From Candidatus Coatesiibacteriota bacterium (GTDB taxonomy: Bacteria > B130-G9): DNA of 13,733 bases. Of the stretch, positions 6,947-13,733 are shown in pieces. The stretch lies in assembly GCA_016929465.1 (NCBI GenBank), contig JAFGIT010000047.1, positions 1 to 13,733 on the forward strand, given 5' to 3'. The notes beneath the pieces are model-generated. The model ran no database searches. It saw nothing but the letters and a program-made list of their open reading frames with translations, and was not told the origin of the DNA. The position numbers and the translations under genes were made by a program. The first letter of the stretch is position 1. Each line of letters opens with the position of its first letter.

Positions 6947-8001
6947 GATATCGCTTGCAGACTGAAGATTTGAGCACTGCTCAGCGCGAGACGACCGTCC
7001 TCTTCATCTGGGAGCCGCCTGACAGGCTTCGCGAATACCTCGAGAACGGGCTCGAAGGCCTGCCAGGCATTAAGCTGGTCTATCCGCCCGATGTCGAGGA
7101 AGAGACACTGACTCGGCTCGCGCCGGATGCCGATATAATCATCGGCTGGAGACCCACGAAGGGCATTTTGGATGCAGCAGAGCGACTGAAGCTCTTCATC
7201 AATCCAGGGGCAGGGGTGCAGCATCTGATCGATCTCTTCCGGGAGCAGGCCGAAAGGCGGGACATCACCCTCGTGAACGGACACGGCAACTCCTACTTCA
7301 CGGCACAGCATGCGGTCGCAATGCTACTCGCCCTGACCAACAAGGTTATCCCACATCACAACTGGATGGTTCAGGGCCAATGGCGAAAAGGTGACAAGGA
7401 CGCGGTGACGATTCCCATGCGAGATAGAAGCGTGGGACTCCTGGGCTATGGCGCGGTCAACTCGAAGGTGCATCGCTTCCTCTCCGGCTTCGAAGTCGAA
7501 TTCCATGCCCTTAGAAGCGACTGGTCGAAGCTGGCCGAAGCGCCGCCAACTCATCTCGTTCAATATACTCCGGATCAGCTCGACGATTTCCTGAAAGCGA
7601 TCGACATCCTCATCGTCGCGCTACCAATGACTCCAAAGACCGACGGTTTGATCGGTGCCCGAGAGTTCGAGCTGCTCGGCCCTGACGGGCTATTTTTGAA
7701 CTTCGGCCGAGGAGGGGTGGTTGATGAGAAAAGCCTATATAATGCCCTGAAGGAGAAGGTAATCGCGGGCGCGGCGCTCGACGTCTGGTATAACTACACG
7801 CCCGTTGCCGACGAGGGCGGCAGGACCGCCCCGTACAACTACCCTTTCCACGAGCTCGACAACGTGGTCCTCTCACCCCACCGGGCCGCGTCGCCGTTCC
7901 GCGACCTGAAGCGCTGGGATGAGGTCATCGAGAACATCACCCGCTTCGCAAATGGCAGGACTGACTTTTTGAATGTGGTGGATATCGAGGCGGGATACTG
8001 A
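6943..8001 (+). CDS. D-isomer-specific 2-hydroxyacid dehydrogenase family protein
   Basis: 352 residues from the TTG at 6943, which overlaps the previous stop; later in-frame TTGs at 6955 and 6970 are alternatives, and there is no usable ATG. The Rossmann loop is GLLGYGAVN at 165-173. The family's second half follows: ILIVALPMTPKTDGLI, then NFGRGGVVDE with catalytic R256, AALDVW at 277-282, and SPHRA with catalytic H313. The Glu that completes the family triad, six residues into the DVxxxE segment in D-lactate dehydrogenase, is Y285 here, in a DVWYNY context. I recall a subgroup with DVWY-type sequences, so this may be a subfamily trait. Known members reduce 2-oxoacids to D-2-hydroxyacids with NAD(P)H; activity here is uncertain. 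The last 101 bases are repeated at 11136-11236. Confidence 0.88.
   Translation: MRYRLQTEDLSTAQRETTVLFIWEPPDRLREYLENGLEGLPGIKLVYPPDVEEETLTRLAPDADIIIGWRPTKGILDAAERLKLFINPGAGVQHLIDLFREQAERRDITLVNGHGNSYFTAQHAVAMLLALTNKVIPHHNWMVQGQWRKGDKDAVTIPMRDRSVGLLGYGAVNSKVHRFLSGFEVEFHALRSDWSKLAEAPPTHLVQYTPDQLDDFLKAIDILIVALPMTPKTDGLIGAREFELLGPDGLFLNFGRGGVVDEKSLYNALKEKVIAGAALDVWYNYTPVADEGGRTAPYNYPFHELDNVVLSPHRAASPFRDLKRWDEVIENITRFANGRTDFLNVVDIEAGY
7901..8001 (+). repeat. Direct repeat, copy 1: 3' end of the dehydrogenase gene
   Basis: These 101 bases encode the last 33 residues and stop of the dehydrogenase. They match 11136-11236 at 89 of 101 positions without gaps, counted by hand. The 3.1 kb between the copies holds the kinase and cyclase genes. 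Confidence 0.93.
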
Positions 8002-8005
8002 ACCG
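7996..8005 (+). repeat. 10-base direct repeat TACTGAACCG, left copy
   Basis: It spans the dehydrogenase stop codon. The identical 10 bases recur at 11116-11125, eleven bases before repeat copy 2. The pair could mark junctions of the inserted segment. A 10-base match near both junctions is suggestive but could be chance. Confidence 0.5.
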
Positions 8006-8039
8006 AAGCTGAATATCAGATCCGATTAGGACAGCACGA

Positions 8040-9983
8040 TTGAGCATGGAGCTCTTGCGATCATTCCCGATTGCGATATATGCTGATGTGCAGAGTCGTG
8101 AGATAATGGTCAAAAGGCCCCATGAGCAGGACGGAGAGATGCCAAAGAACGAAGACATGCGAAGCTGCTTCCTCGCGATGCAGTTCTCTCGAACGTCAAG
8201 AGAAATCAGAATTGCGGTTGAGAAAGGTGCAAGATCCGCTCATTTCGAGGTCATCTCTCTCGAAGATGCATCTTCATCAATGAGCCTGACTATTGAGCAG
8301 ACTGTCCTATCGGCTATTGCGGCGGCAGACTGCGTAATTGGCGATGTCTCTAAGCTGAATCCCAACGTATTTTTTGAGATGGGGATTGCTCGAGCCATGG
8401 GGAAACATGTTCTGCTAATTGCAGCTGACAGTGCAACCGGCGCAAGTGACTTAGAGATGGCCCAGGTAGAGCCGTTGAGGTATTCCGAAAGTAGAGATGG
8501 TCTCCTGAGGTTAACCAAAGATATAGAGCACTCCCTCAAAGAAATTCGACAATTCCCGCAATCTCAACAGACCATATCGCGATCTCAGGCCTCAATTCCC
8601 TTCTATATCGATTGGGATAGCCTAAGCGAGAGAGATGCCGAAAATCTCTGCAGAGAGCTTTTGTCCCAGATGGGCTTTAAGCGGCTCGAATGGGAGAAGG
8701 TATCTCCGGAAATTGACCTCGTTGCGGAGCTTAACAGAAAGGATCCTGACGGATTTGAATATCGAGAGCTATGGCTCATATCGATGGGGCTTAATGCGCC
8801 CCCAGATATGTTAATTGAGATGCTCTCCCATAAACCGGAATATTTGCTGGATCGCATTCTTCGATATTCAGATCGTTTAGAGCGAAGCATCTCTCGATAC
8901 GGGGAATCATCTATAACCTTGCTCCTTATTCTATCTCGGTCGGGACGCCATTCCGAGGAATTGGAGATGCTACGAAGGCGAATGGAGATGCGCCGATCAC
9001 GTTTTGAGAATCGCGGTCTGAATTTGCGCTTACGGATTTGGGATCAAGATTACATGACATCACTTGTTCATAGATTCCCAGGTATCGCATACAAGTATTT
9101 TTCAGATGAGGGTCGCATTCGCTCAAAGACAAGAAAGAGCTATGAGGAGCTGTATGGTGAGAATGTCGAATTGACAGCAAGGCAAGCATCCTTGATCAAA
9201 GAGCTAGAGGATGAGAAAAACAAGCGAGTGCGGGCTGAACGTGATGCGATATGGAAGGATATCTCATTTTCTGCTGCCCACAAGATAGGCAATCCGATAT
9301 TCGCGATTGAGACCGACCTGGATCCTCTGGCAAAAAGGATCAATGAGGACAGAAAGGCCGACGCAATAACAGTCCTGAAAAATATCCGGTCCGCTGTCGA
9401 GAAGGCGAAAGGATTCGTTGATCAGTTCAAGTCTCTTGCTAAAGCGCAGGAGATCAAGCTAATCCCCATGTTACTCAAGCCCATTCTGCAGGATGCCTGT
9501 AAGTTTGCAGAAGACAAGAAGGTGAATTGCTCTATCGTTTGTCCGGATGATCTGAGTATTCAGGGAGATCCAGAAAAATTGGCCGAGTGCTTTGATGAAT
9601 TGGCCGCAAATGCGACTCATTGGCTGAAGAAGAGACGGAAGAAGGAGATTTCGCTCGTGGCCATATCCCCTGCGCCTGAGCCTCTGCCCGATTTTTTGGA
9701 CTCGTCACAGAAATATGTTTTAATACACGTCGAAGACAATGGTCCCGGAGTGCAACGAGAGAACAAGAATCGCATATTCGACGCCTTTTTTACGACTCGG
9801 GAGCATGGGACTGGGCTGGGACTAGCGCTCGTTCGTCGAATCATCGATGGGCACAAGGGGGGAATTATGGAGGTTGGGGTACCAGGAAAGGGAGCGGACT
9901 TTGAGATATTTGTTCCTCTGAGTTCCGACAGCTCCCCGAAGGCAATGGAAAGACGCCCACAGAAGCGTTTGAGTGAGGGATAG
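8040..9983 (+). CDS. Hybrid histidine kinase: deoxyribosyltransferase/TIR-like N-terminus, degenerate Mrr-like middle, HATPase C-terminus
   Basis: Up to 647 residues, with no membrane segment, so cytosolic. The span given uses the TTG at 8040 (TTAGGA nine bases upstream). An ATG at 8139 (codon 34, AGGA seven bases upstream) starts just before the first domain and may be the true start. Residues 41-170 form a nucleoside 2-deoxyribosyltransferase/TIR-like Rossmannoid domain: CFLAMQFS at 43-50, VIGDVSKLNPNVFFEMG at 99-115 (E113 aligns with the catalytic Glu of NDT), then GKHVLLI. Residues 188-346 resemble an Mrr-type nuclease (MGF...IDLVA, ELWLISMG, LRIWDQDYM), but the usual QxK lysine is replaced by M249. 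A likely coiled coil (366-403) leads to the kinase core: H414 in AAHKIGNP, N-box N524, VEDNGPG at 564-570, FFTT, and GTGLGLALV at 590-598. The cyclase gene follows four bases later. Confidence 0.85.
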   Translation: MSMELLRSFPIAIYADVQSREIMVKRPHEQDGEMPKNEDMRSCFLAMQFSRTSREIRIAVEKGARSAHFEVISLEDASSSMSLTIEQTVLSAIAAADCVIGDVSKLNPNVFFEMGIARAMGKHVLLIAADSATGASDLEMAQVEPLRYSESRDGLLRLTKDIEHSLKEIRQFPQSQQTISRSQASIPFYIDWDSLSERDAENLCRELLSQMGFKRLEWEKVSPEIDLVAELNRKDPDGFEYRELWLISMGLNAPPDMLIEMLSHKPEYLLDRILRYSDRLERSISRYGESSITLLLILSRSGRHSEELEMLRRRMEMRRSRFENRGLNLRLRIWDQDYMTSLVHRFPGIAYKYFSDEGRIRSKTRKSYEELYGENVELTARQASLIKELEDEKNKRVRAERDAIWKDISFSAAHKIGNPIFAIETDLDPLAKRINEDRKADAITVLKNIRSAVEKAKGFVDQFKSLAKAQEIKLIPMLLKPILQDACKFAEDKKVNCSIVCPDDLSIQGDPEKLAECFDELAANATHWLKKRRKKEISLVAISPAPEPLPDFLDSSQKYVLIHVEDNGPGVQRENKNRIFDAFFTTREHGTGLGLALVRRIIDGHKGGIMEVGVPGKGADFEIFVPLSSDSSPKAMERRPQKRLSEG

Positions 9984-9987
9984 AGAT

Positions 9988-11082
9988 ATGCCTGGGAGTG
10001 AAAGACCTGTAGTTCTGCTGATAGATGATGAGAAAGAGAATCTGGATTCGCTGAAGCGAGCGCTCGGGGATGAGAATCCCGCTTGGGAAATACTCACCGC
10101 CCAAAGTGAGAAAGAAGCGGAGGAAACGCTAAAGCGCCAGATCAGCGAAAAGAAGCCTGTCGAAGTTGTTCTCACTGACCTGGTTATGGATACCGAAGCA
10201 AGCGGAATGAATATTCTGCAAAAGGCGAGACAGCTGGACCCCCTAATCATGGCGATTCTGTTCACGGCAAAGGAAAAGAGCCTCGATCGATATGCCGCTT
10301 TTGATTGCGGCGCCTTTGATGTCGTTGAGAAGAACATCAGAGGAACAGCAGCGGCGCGTGAGATCAACATCAAGACTCGAGCAGCTTTACGATATCGAGA
10401 ATGGTCTCAGTGGATAAACTTCATGCGGAGGTATTTCGACCCCAAGGTCTTCAATGTCATTCAGCGCGATCCATCCTTGCTCGATATATCAGGGAAGACG
10501 ATTTCGATTGTCTTCTGGGATATCAGTGGATTCTCGAAGCTCTGTGAGTCCCTGAAAGCATATCCCAATTTGATATCTGGATTTCTCCAGGAGTTCTGTG
10601 AAGTAGGCGCGAAGACCATCTTCGAACATGGTGGCGTCCTGGATAAGTTCATTGGCGATGAGATAATGGCCCTCTTTGGAGTTCTCAATCACAAAGACGA
10701 TGGGGGCAAATTAGACGCAATTGCGGCAGCAAAAACCGCACAAACGATGCGTGGGAGATTCGCGGAGCTGCTCCCCAAATGGATCGACAGATGGAGTCTA
10801 TATGTGCCAGAGAAGATAGAGATTGGATTGAAGTGCGGCATTCACACCGGCGAGGTTCTCGTGGGCAATGTGGGTACCGACTTTAGAGACCAATTCACCG
10901 CTCTGGGACCCCCAGTCAATTTCGCAAGCAGACTAACCGACAGGGCCAAACCAGGTCAGATACTCGTATCGCAATCGACAGAGAAGCGCATAGCGAAGAA
11001 TATAAAATCGGCGCCAGCTGGGGAGATCTCTGATGTCAAGAACATACCTGGCACATTCCTGCTATTCGAGGTCGTCTCTTAA
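9988..11082 (+). CDS. Response regulator with class III adenylyl cyclase output domain
   Basis: 364 residues from the ATG at 9988, chosen over a GTG at 9973 because AGGGA lies seven bases upstream. It starts four bases after the kinase stop, so the two are one operon and very likely a cognate pair. The receiver domain (7-125) has acidic D13/D14, phosphoacceptor D64 in LTDLVMD, T93 in FTAKEK and K115. A helical linker then leads to the catalytic domain (about 171-362). Metal-binding aspartates are D178 (VFWDISGFS) and D224 (DKFIGDEIMALFG). K220 and T304 sit at the base-recognition positions, the K/T pair common in bacterial adenylyl cyclases, and N311 and R315 (VNFASR) are the transition-state residues. 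All key residues are present, so it should make cAMP when the receiver is phosphorylated, acting in the cytosol. Confidence 0.93.
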   Translation: MPGSERPVVLLIDDEKENLDSLKRALGDENPAWEILTAQSEKEAEETLKRQISEKKPVEVVLTDLVMDTEASGMNILQKARQLDPLIMAILFTAKEKSLDRYAAFDCGAFDVVEKNIRGTAAAREINIKTRAALRYREWSQWINFMRRYFDPKVFNVIQRDPSLLDISGKTISIVFWDISGFSKLCESLKAYPNLISGFLQEFCEVGAKTIFEHGGVLDKFIGDEIMALFGVLNHKDDGGKLDAIAAAKTAQTMRGRFAELLPKWIDRWSLYVPEKIEIGLKCGIHTGEVLVGNVGTDFRDQFTALGPPVNFASRLTDRAKPGQILVSQSTEKRIAKNIKSAPAGEISDVKNIPGTFLLFEVVS

Positions 11083-11115
11083 GCGGCCATCTCACTCCGT
11101 CTCGTATTATTATGC

Positions 11116-11125
11116 TACTGAACCG
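11116..11125 (+). repeat. 10-base direct repeat TACTGAACCG, right copy
   Basis: Identical to 7996-8005 and located between the cyclase stop and repeat copy 2. If the pair is a target duplication, the inserted unit would be 8006-11115, about 3.1 kb carrying exactly the kinase and cyclase genes. Confidence 0.45.
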
Positions 11126-11130
11126 TCAAT

Positions 11131-11145
11131 CTTAGGCGACCTAAG
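11131..11145. repeat. Inverted repeat at the left edge of repeat copy 2
   Basis: CTTAGG (11131-11136), CGA, CCTAAG (11140-11145), a perfect 6-base-pair palindrome with a 3-base centre. It straddles the point where homology to the dehydrogenase gene begins (11136). It may be a recombination or protein-binding site, or an incidental product of the junction. There is no T-tract. Confidence 0.4.
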
Positions 11146-11236
11146 GCGCTGGGATGAGGTCATAGAGAACATCACCCGCTTCGCGAATGGCAGGACTGAC
11201 TTTTTGAATGTGGTGGACCTAAAGGCGGGGTATTAG
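11136..11236 (+). pseudogene. Remnant: last 33 codons of a second D-2-hydroxyacid dehydrogenase copy
   Basis: The fragment encodes DLRRWDEVIENITRFANGRT and eleven further residues to a TAG, aligning without gaps to the end of the dehydrogenase at 6943-8001. Of ten changed codons, six are synonymous, three are conservative or mild (K to R, I to L, E to K) and one exchanges TGA for TAG. This pattern shows that the two copies diverged while coding, so this is the tail of a paralog or of a foreign allele, not a decayed recent copy. Homology stops abruptly at 11136; no start or catalytic domain precedes it. An open frame happens to run from inside the cyclase gene through the fragment, but it has no upstream homology to a dehydrogenase. 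Confidence 0.85.
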
Positions 11237-11277
11237 AATAAGGGGCTAATTGACTCAGCCCAAAAAGGGGAACCAAA

Positions 11278-11991
11278 ATGAACGAAATGCCAGAGATTCA
11301 CGATATCGCTCTACCGGAGGCTATAGTCGGCCAGTGGCAAAAGCTGGTCGATCTCATCGCGAGGGTCATGAAAGTGCCGGCAGCCTTCGTCATGAGGGCT
11401 CAGCGGCCGGAGCTGGAAGTGTACAGGGCAAGCGAGAATCCAGAGAATCCAATCCCAGAGGGGACGCGGATGGATCTGGCTGGCCTTTACTGCGAGCGAG
11501 TGATGGATACCAAGGAGAGGCTCTTTGTCCCGAACGCGCTCGAGGATGAGGAGTGGAGGGATAAGCCAGGTGCAAAGGCGGGGCTTATCTCATATCTCGG
11601 CTTCCCTCTCGAATGGCCCAATGGCGAAGTATTCGGGACGATATGCACTCTCGATACGAAGGAAAGGGCACAGTCCAATACCTCCGAGGACTTATTGAGC
11701 CAATTCAGGCAGCTCGCAGAGGCACATCTCGCACTCGCCTATCAGAATAAAGCACTCGACATCGAGAAAGTCAGGCTCGAGAAGGCCCTCAATGAGATCA
11801 AGACGCTGCGCGGGCTCGTGCCGATCTGCGCCTGCTGTAAGAAGGTGCGAGATGACACCGGCTTCTGGCAATCCGTGGAGGTCTATGTGGGTGACCGGAC
11901 CGAAGCCGATTTCACCCACGGCGTCTGTCCCGAGTGCGAGAAGAAGCTTTATCCCCCCGAGCCGGGGGACGAGGACTACGAGGACGACTAA
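11278..11991 (+). CDS. GAF domain protein with Cys/His metal-binding tail
   Basis: 237 residues, soluble. Residues 15-155 form a GAF domain of the sensor-kinase type (LARVMKVPAAF-like start, YCERVMDTKERLFVPNA at about 71-87, SYLGFPLEWPNGEVFGTICT at 105-123). A short coiled coil (about 156-178) leads to a C-terminal module, LRGLVPICACCKKVRDD, with C184, C186, C187, H214, C217 and C220 as likely Zn ligands. The same tail ends many PAS/GAF signalling proteins of deltaproteobacteria. No kinase or output domain is present, so it may be a stand-alone sensor that signals through a partner. The ATG at 11278 has AGGGG seven bases upstream. Before the rearrangement it would have lain directly downstream of the dehydrogenase tail. 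Confidence 0.9.
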   Translation: MNEMPEIHDIALPEAIVGQWQKLVDLIARVMKVPAAFVMRAQRPELEVYRASENPENPIPEGTRMDLAGLYCERVMDTKERLFVPNALEDEEWRDKPGAKAGLISYLGFPLEWPNGEVFGTICTLDTKERAQSNTSEDLLSQFRQLAEAHLALAYQNKALDIEKVRLEKALNEIKTLRGLVPICACCKKVRDDTGFWQSVEVYVGDRTEADFTHGVCPECEKKLYPPEPGDEDYEDD

Positions 11992-12027
11992 CTCTGAAAC
12001 CAATCACAAAGGGAGACACAAATAAAG

Positions 12028-12600
12028 ATGGCTATGCTGCCCACGCTTCGCACCGAGAGGCTTGTTCTAAGGCCATTTGAGCTGACCGACGCGCTCGAGG
12101 TCCAGCGACTCGCCGGAGACCGACAAGTCGCAGCAACAACAGTCAACATTCCCCACCCATACAAGGATGGAATTGCGGAGGCCTGGATAGAGCGCCACGC
12201 GGAGGCTCTCGACAAGGGCGAAGCCGTGCACCTCGCTATTTGTCTGCGGGATGACGGGCGACTCGTTGGCGCAATCGCCCTCTTTCTGAGACTGGAACAC
12301 AACCGCGCAGAGATAGGGTATTGGGTGGGCAAGCCCTATTGGGGAAATGGATATTGCACTGAAGCAGCGGGGGAGATTATCCGCTACGGCTTCGAGGAGC
12401 TCGAGCTGAGCCGAATCTTCGCGGAATACATGGCCGGCAACGTGGCCTCTGGCCGCGTCCTGGAGAAGATCGGTATGAAATACGAGGGCCGTATGAGGCA
12501 GCACATGATCAAGTGGGACCTCCCTCAGGATATGATCGTTTATGGCATCCTGAAGGAGGATTTCGCCGAAATGCAGAGGGCTGCGGAGCAGAGGCATTAG
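12028..12600 (+). CDS. GNAT-family N-acetyltransferase (RimJ/RimL type)
   Basis: 190 residues. The family opening TERLVLRPFELTDA is at 9-22. Motif A, EIGYWVGKPYWGNGYCTEA, is at about 95-113, with GNGYCTEA as the acetyl-CoA pyrophosphate loop. NVASGRVLEKIGMKYEG at 138-154 is the usual motif B segment. The length is typical. RimJ/RimL-like enzymes acetylate protein N-termini or small amines; the acceptor here is unknown. The start is the ATG at 12028, with GGGAG 12 bases upstream; an ATG six bases later is also possible. It follows the GAF gene by 36 bases and probably shares its transcript, and a gene remnant begins right after its stop. Confidence 0.92.
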   Translation: MAMLPTLRTERLVLRPFELTDALEVQRLAGDRQVAATTVNIPHPYKDGIAEAWIERHAEALDKGEAVHLAICLRDDGRLVGAIALFLRLEHNRAEIGYWVGKPYWGNGYCTEAAGEIIRYGFEELELSRIFAEYMAGNVASGRVLEKIGMKYEGRMRQHMIKWDLPQDMIVYGILKEDFAEMQRAAEQRH

Positions 12601-12608
12601 GTGGTTTA

Positions 12609-13038
12609 TTGACTGAAATAACGAGAACCCGACCTCTTTCCTATTCACTCTTCTCCCCCGGCTACGAGGGCGTCTATACTGGCCGGAAGACGGGCGAGAC
12701 TCCAGCGGACGGTTTGGGACCCTGCATCTTCGAGGGGGATGGGGACGGGAACGAGATCATGCGGTGGTCTCTCTGGAGTTGGACTGGCACGCTCGATGAG
12801 AGGGACTGGGATGACGACATCAAGCACATCAACCTGATGAAGAAGGCTTCGGGCCGCTGAGCGACGAAGTGCGCAAGATAAGGGCACATATCGCGAGCCC
12901 CAAGGAGGAAAGTGGCTCGCGGCTTGTCTGTGGAAAAACCTGATGCAGATTCCTGCCGGCCCTGGTAGATTTCTGCACAAAGAGCTGATCGAGCTGTCGG
13001 AGAAGGCGGGAATCGGTCTGCGCACTTGGATTGATTAG
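12609..13038 (+). pseudogene. Frameshifted remnant of an unrecognised gene
   Basis: Three protein-like segments in three frames run end to end. From TTG 12609 (AGGTGG four bases upstream) one frame encodes LFSPGYEGVYTG, LGPCIFEGDGDGNEIMRWSL and RDWDDDIKHINLM up to about 12839. The next frame (-1 shift) continues EEGFGPLSDEVRKIRAHIAS to a TGA at 12941-12943. A further -1 shift gives KWLAACLWKNLMQIPAGPGR and ends IGLRTWID at TAG 13036-13038. Each segment has reasonable composition and each shift can be made by one lost base, so I read this as one decayed gene of about 140 codons (or an assembly error). I do not recognise the family. The first segment alone is a possible 83-codon gene. Confidence 0.45.
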
Positions 13039-13092
13039 GGATTAGCTGGCGGTTGGCAGTCAACGGAAATCCAACCAGAATTTGGAGGAAAT

Positions 13093-13659
13093 ATGGCTAA
13101 GATAAAAGTGGAAAGCAGCGTAGCGCTCTACCCGATGCCGGTACTCATTGTCGGTACTCATGTCGAAGGCAAACCGAACTTCATGACTGTCGGTTGGGCA
13201 ACTCGGATGAATCCCAAGCCGCCGATTTTGGGTATCGCGGTCGTGAAGACCCATCAAACCGCCCAGGGCATAATCGAGAACGAGGCATTCAGCATCAACA
13301 TCCCGAATGCCGAACTGCTGAAGGAGGCCGATTGCTGCGGCATCTTCTCCGGTCGCGAGATGGATAAAGCAGCGTTCTTCGATGTCTTTTATGGATCGGA
13401 GCTGCAGGCCGCGCCGATGATAGCTCAATGCCCTATCTGCCATGCGTGCAAGCTGGTCGATACGATAGAGTTGGACCCGGTTCATTTCTTTCTCGGCGAG
13501 ATAGTCGAGACCTACACCGAGAAAAAATATCTGACCTTCGGCAAGCCCGATCTCACCAAGACGAATCCATTCGTGCTGACCTTGCCGGACGGCAATTATC
13601 GGTCAGTCGGAGATGTGATCGGTAAAGCCTGGGAGATCGGGGCAAAGCACAAACCTTAG
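13093..13659 (+). CDS. Flavin reductase family protein (flavoredoxin-like)
   Basis: 188 residues. The N-terminal VALYPMPVLIVGTHVEGKPN with MTVGWATRMNPKPP (31-44) is the FMN-binding split-barrel start of the flavin reductase-like/flavoredoxin family. HQTAQGIIENEAFSINIP follows at 54-71, and the C-terminus YRSVGDVIGKAWEIG (169-183) is typical of the flavoredoxin branch. C113, C116 and C119 (CPICHAC) form a cysteine cluster that may be redox-active or metal-binding. Members bind FMN and pass electrons in anaerobes; the partner is unknown. The start is certain: ATG 13093 has GGAGG four bases upstream. It stands alone after the remnant, with no visible terminator. Confidence 0.93.
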   Translation: MAKIKVESSVALYPMPVLIVGTHVEGKPNFMTVGWATRMNPKPPILGIAVVKTHQTAQGIIENEAFSINIPNAELLKEADCCGIFSGREMDKAAFFDVFYGSELQAAPMIAQCPICHACKLVDTIELDPVHFFLGEIVETYTEKKYLTFGKPDLTKTNPFVLTLPDGNYRSVGDVIGKAWEIGAKHKP

Positions 13660-13688
13660 GATTATTGATTAGAGGAGAAATCCACAAA

Positions 13689-13733
13689 GTGACTGTGGTC
13701 GATGTCAATAGATTAGTTTGGATTTACCCATGG
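13689..13733 (+). CDS. Possible start of another gene at the right edge
   Basis: GTG at 13689 opens a frame VTVVDVNRLVWIYPW to the window end, with AGAGGAG ending 11 bases upstream. CCACA/TGTGG (13682-13686 and 13694-13698) can form a small hairpin over the start. Fifteen codons are too few to judge coding or family. Confidence 0.25.
   Translation, partial: MTVVDVNRLVWIYPW

Noticed and set aside
8040-11082. Base-composition shift as evidence that the kinase-cyclase module is foreign
   Set aside because: Hand counts of a few 60-base stretches gave overlapping G+C inside and outside the module, so composition does not decide the matter.
11033-11236. Open frame running from inside the cyclase gene into the dehydrogenase remnant
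   Set aside because: Only the last 33 codons resemble a protein; the first part is an out-of-frame reading of the cyclase end and spacer.
3579-12661. 11-base match TTCTCCCCCGG near 3579 and 12651
   Set aside because: Matches of this length are expected by chance in a window of this size, and nothing around either copy is shared.

Overview
The window looks like chromosomal DNA from an uncultured anaerobic bacterium, most likely of deltaproteobacterial (Desulfobacterota-like) or a candidate-phylum lineage. This rests on family content only: a BadF/HgdC-type activator ATPase, DUF3795 Cys-rich proteins, a flavoredoxin-like flavin reductase, and a GAF protein ending in the CxxCKK...HGxCPEC module common in that group. 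There is no rRNA, tRNA or other taxonomic marker, so the assignment is an inference. About 15 protein genes are supported, two of them cut by the window edges. I see no CRISPR array, RNA gene, transposase or integrase.

Left block (1-3362, minus strand, read right to left): a sodium:solute symporter, an L-lactate permease-family protein, and the start of a BadF/BadG/BcrA/BcrD ATPase (2-hydroxyacyl-CoA dehydratase or benzoyl-CoA reductase activator). This order suggests uptake of a carboxylate or 2-hydroxyacid coupled to radical dehydration or reduction of its CoA ester. A gene-poor stretch of about 660 bases (3363-4021) separates this block from the rightward genes. It holds candidate promoters for both directions and a strong hairpin.

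Middle block (4022-8001, plus strand): a small DUF4870 membrane protein; a secreted lipoprotein-like protein with a TPR segment fused to an alpha/beta-hydrolase esterase; two tandem DUF3795 proteins, each with a C-terminal zinc ribbon; and a D-2-hydroxyacid dehydrogenase-family protein overlapping the second DUF3795 gene.

Signalling module (8002-11235): two tightly spaced genes. The first encodes an unusual soluble histidine kinase whose N-terminus is a nucleoside-deoxyribosyltransferase/TIR-like domain, followed by a region resembling a degenerate Mrr-type nuclease. The second encodes a response regulator with a class III adenylyl cyclase output. Together they suggest a phosphorelay from a nucleotide-metabolite or conflict-type sensor to cAMP. 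The pair is bracketed by two copies of the last 101 bases of the dehydrogenase gene (7901-8001 and 11136-11236, 12 differences, mostly synonymous). This is the signature of an insertion, or of a collapsed paralogous gene pair, and is the most notable structure in the window.

Right block (11278-13733, plus strand): a GAF protein with a zinc-binding tail, a RimJ/RimL-like GNAT acetyltransferase, a frameshifted gene remnant (12609-13038), a flavin reductase-family protein, and possibly the first codons of another gene at the right edge.
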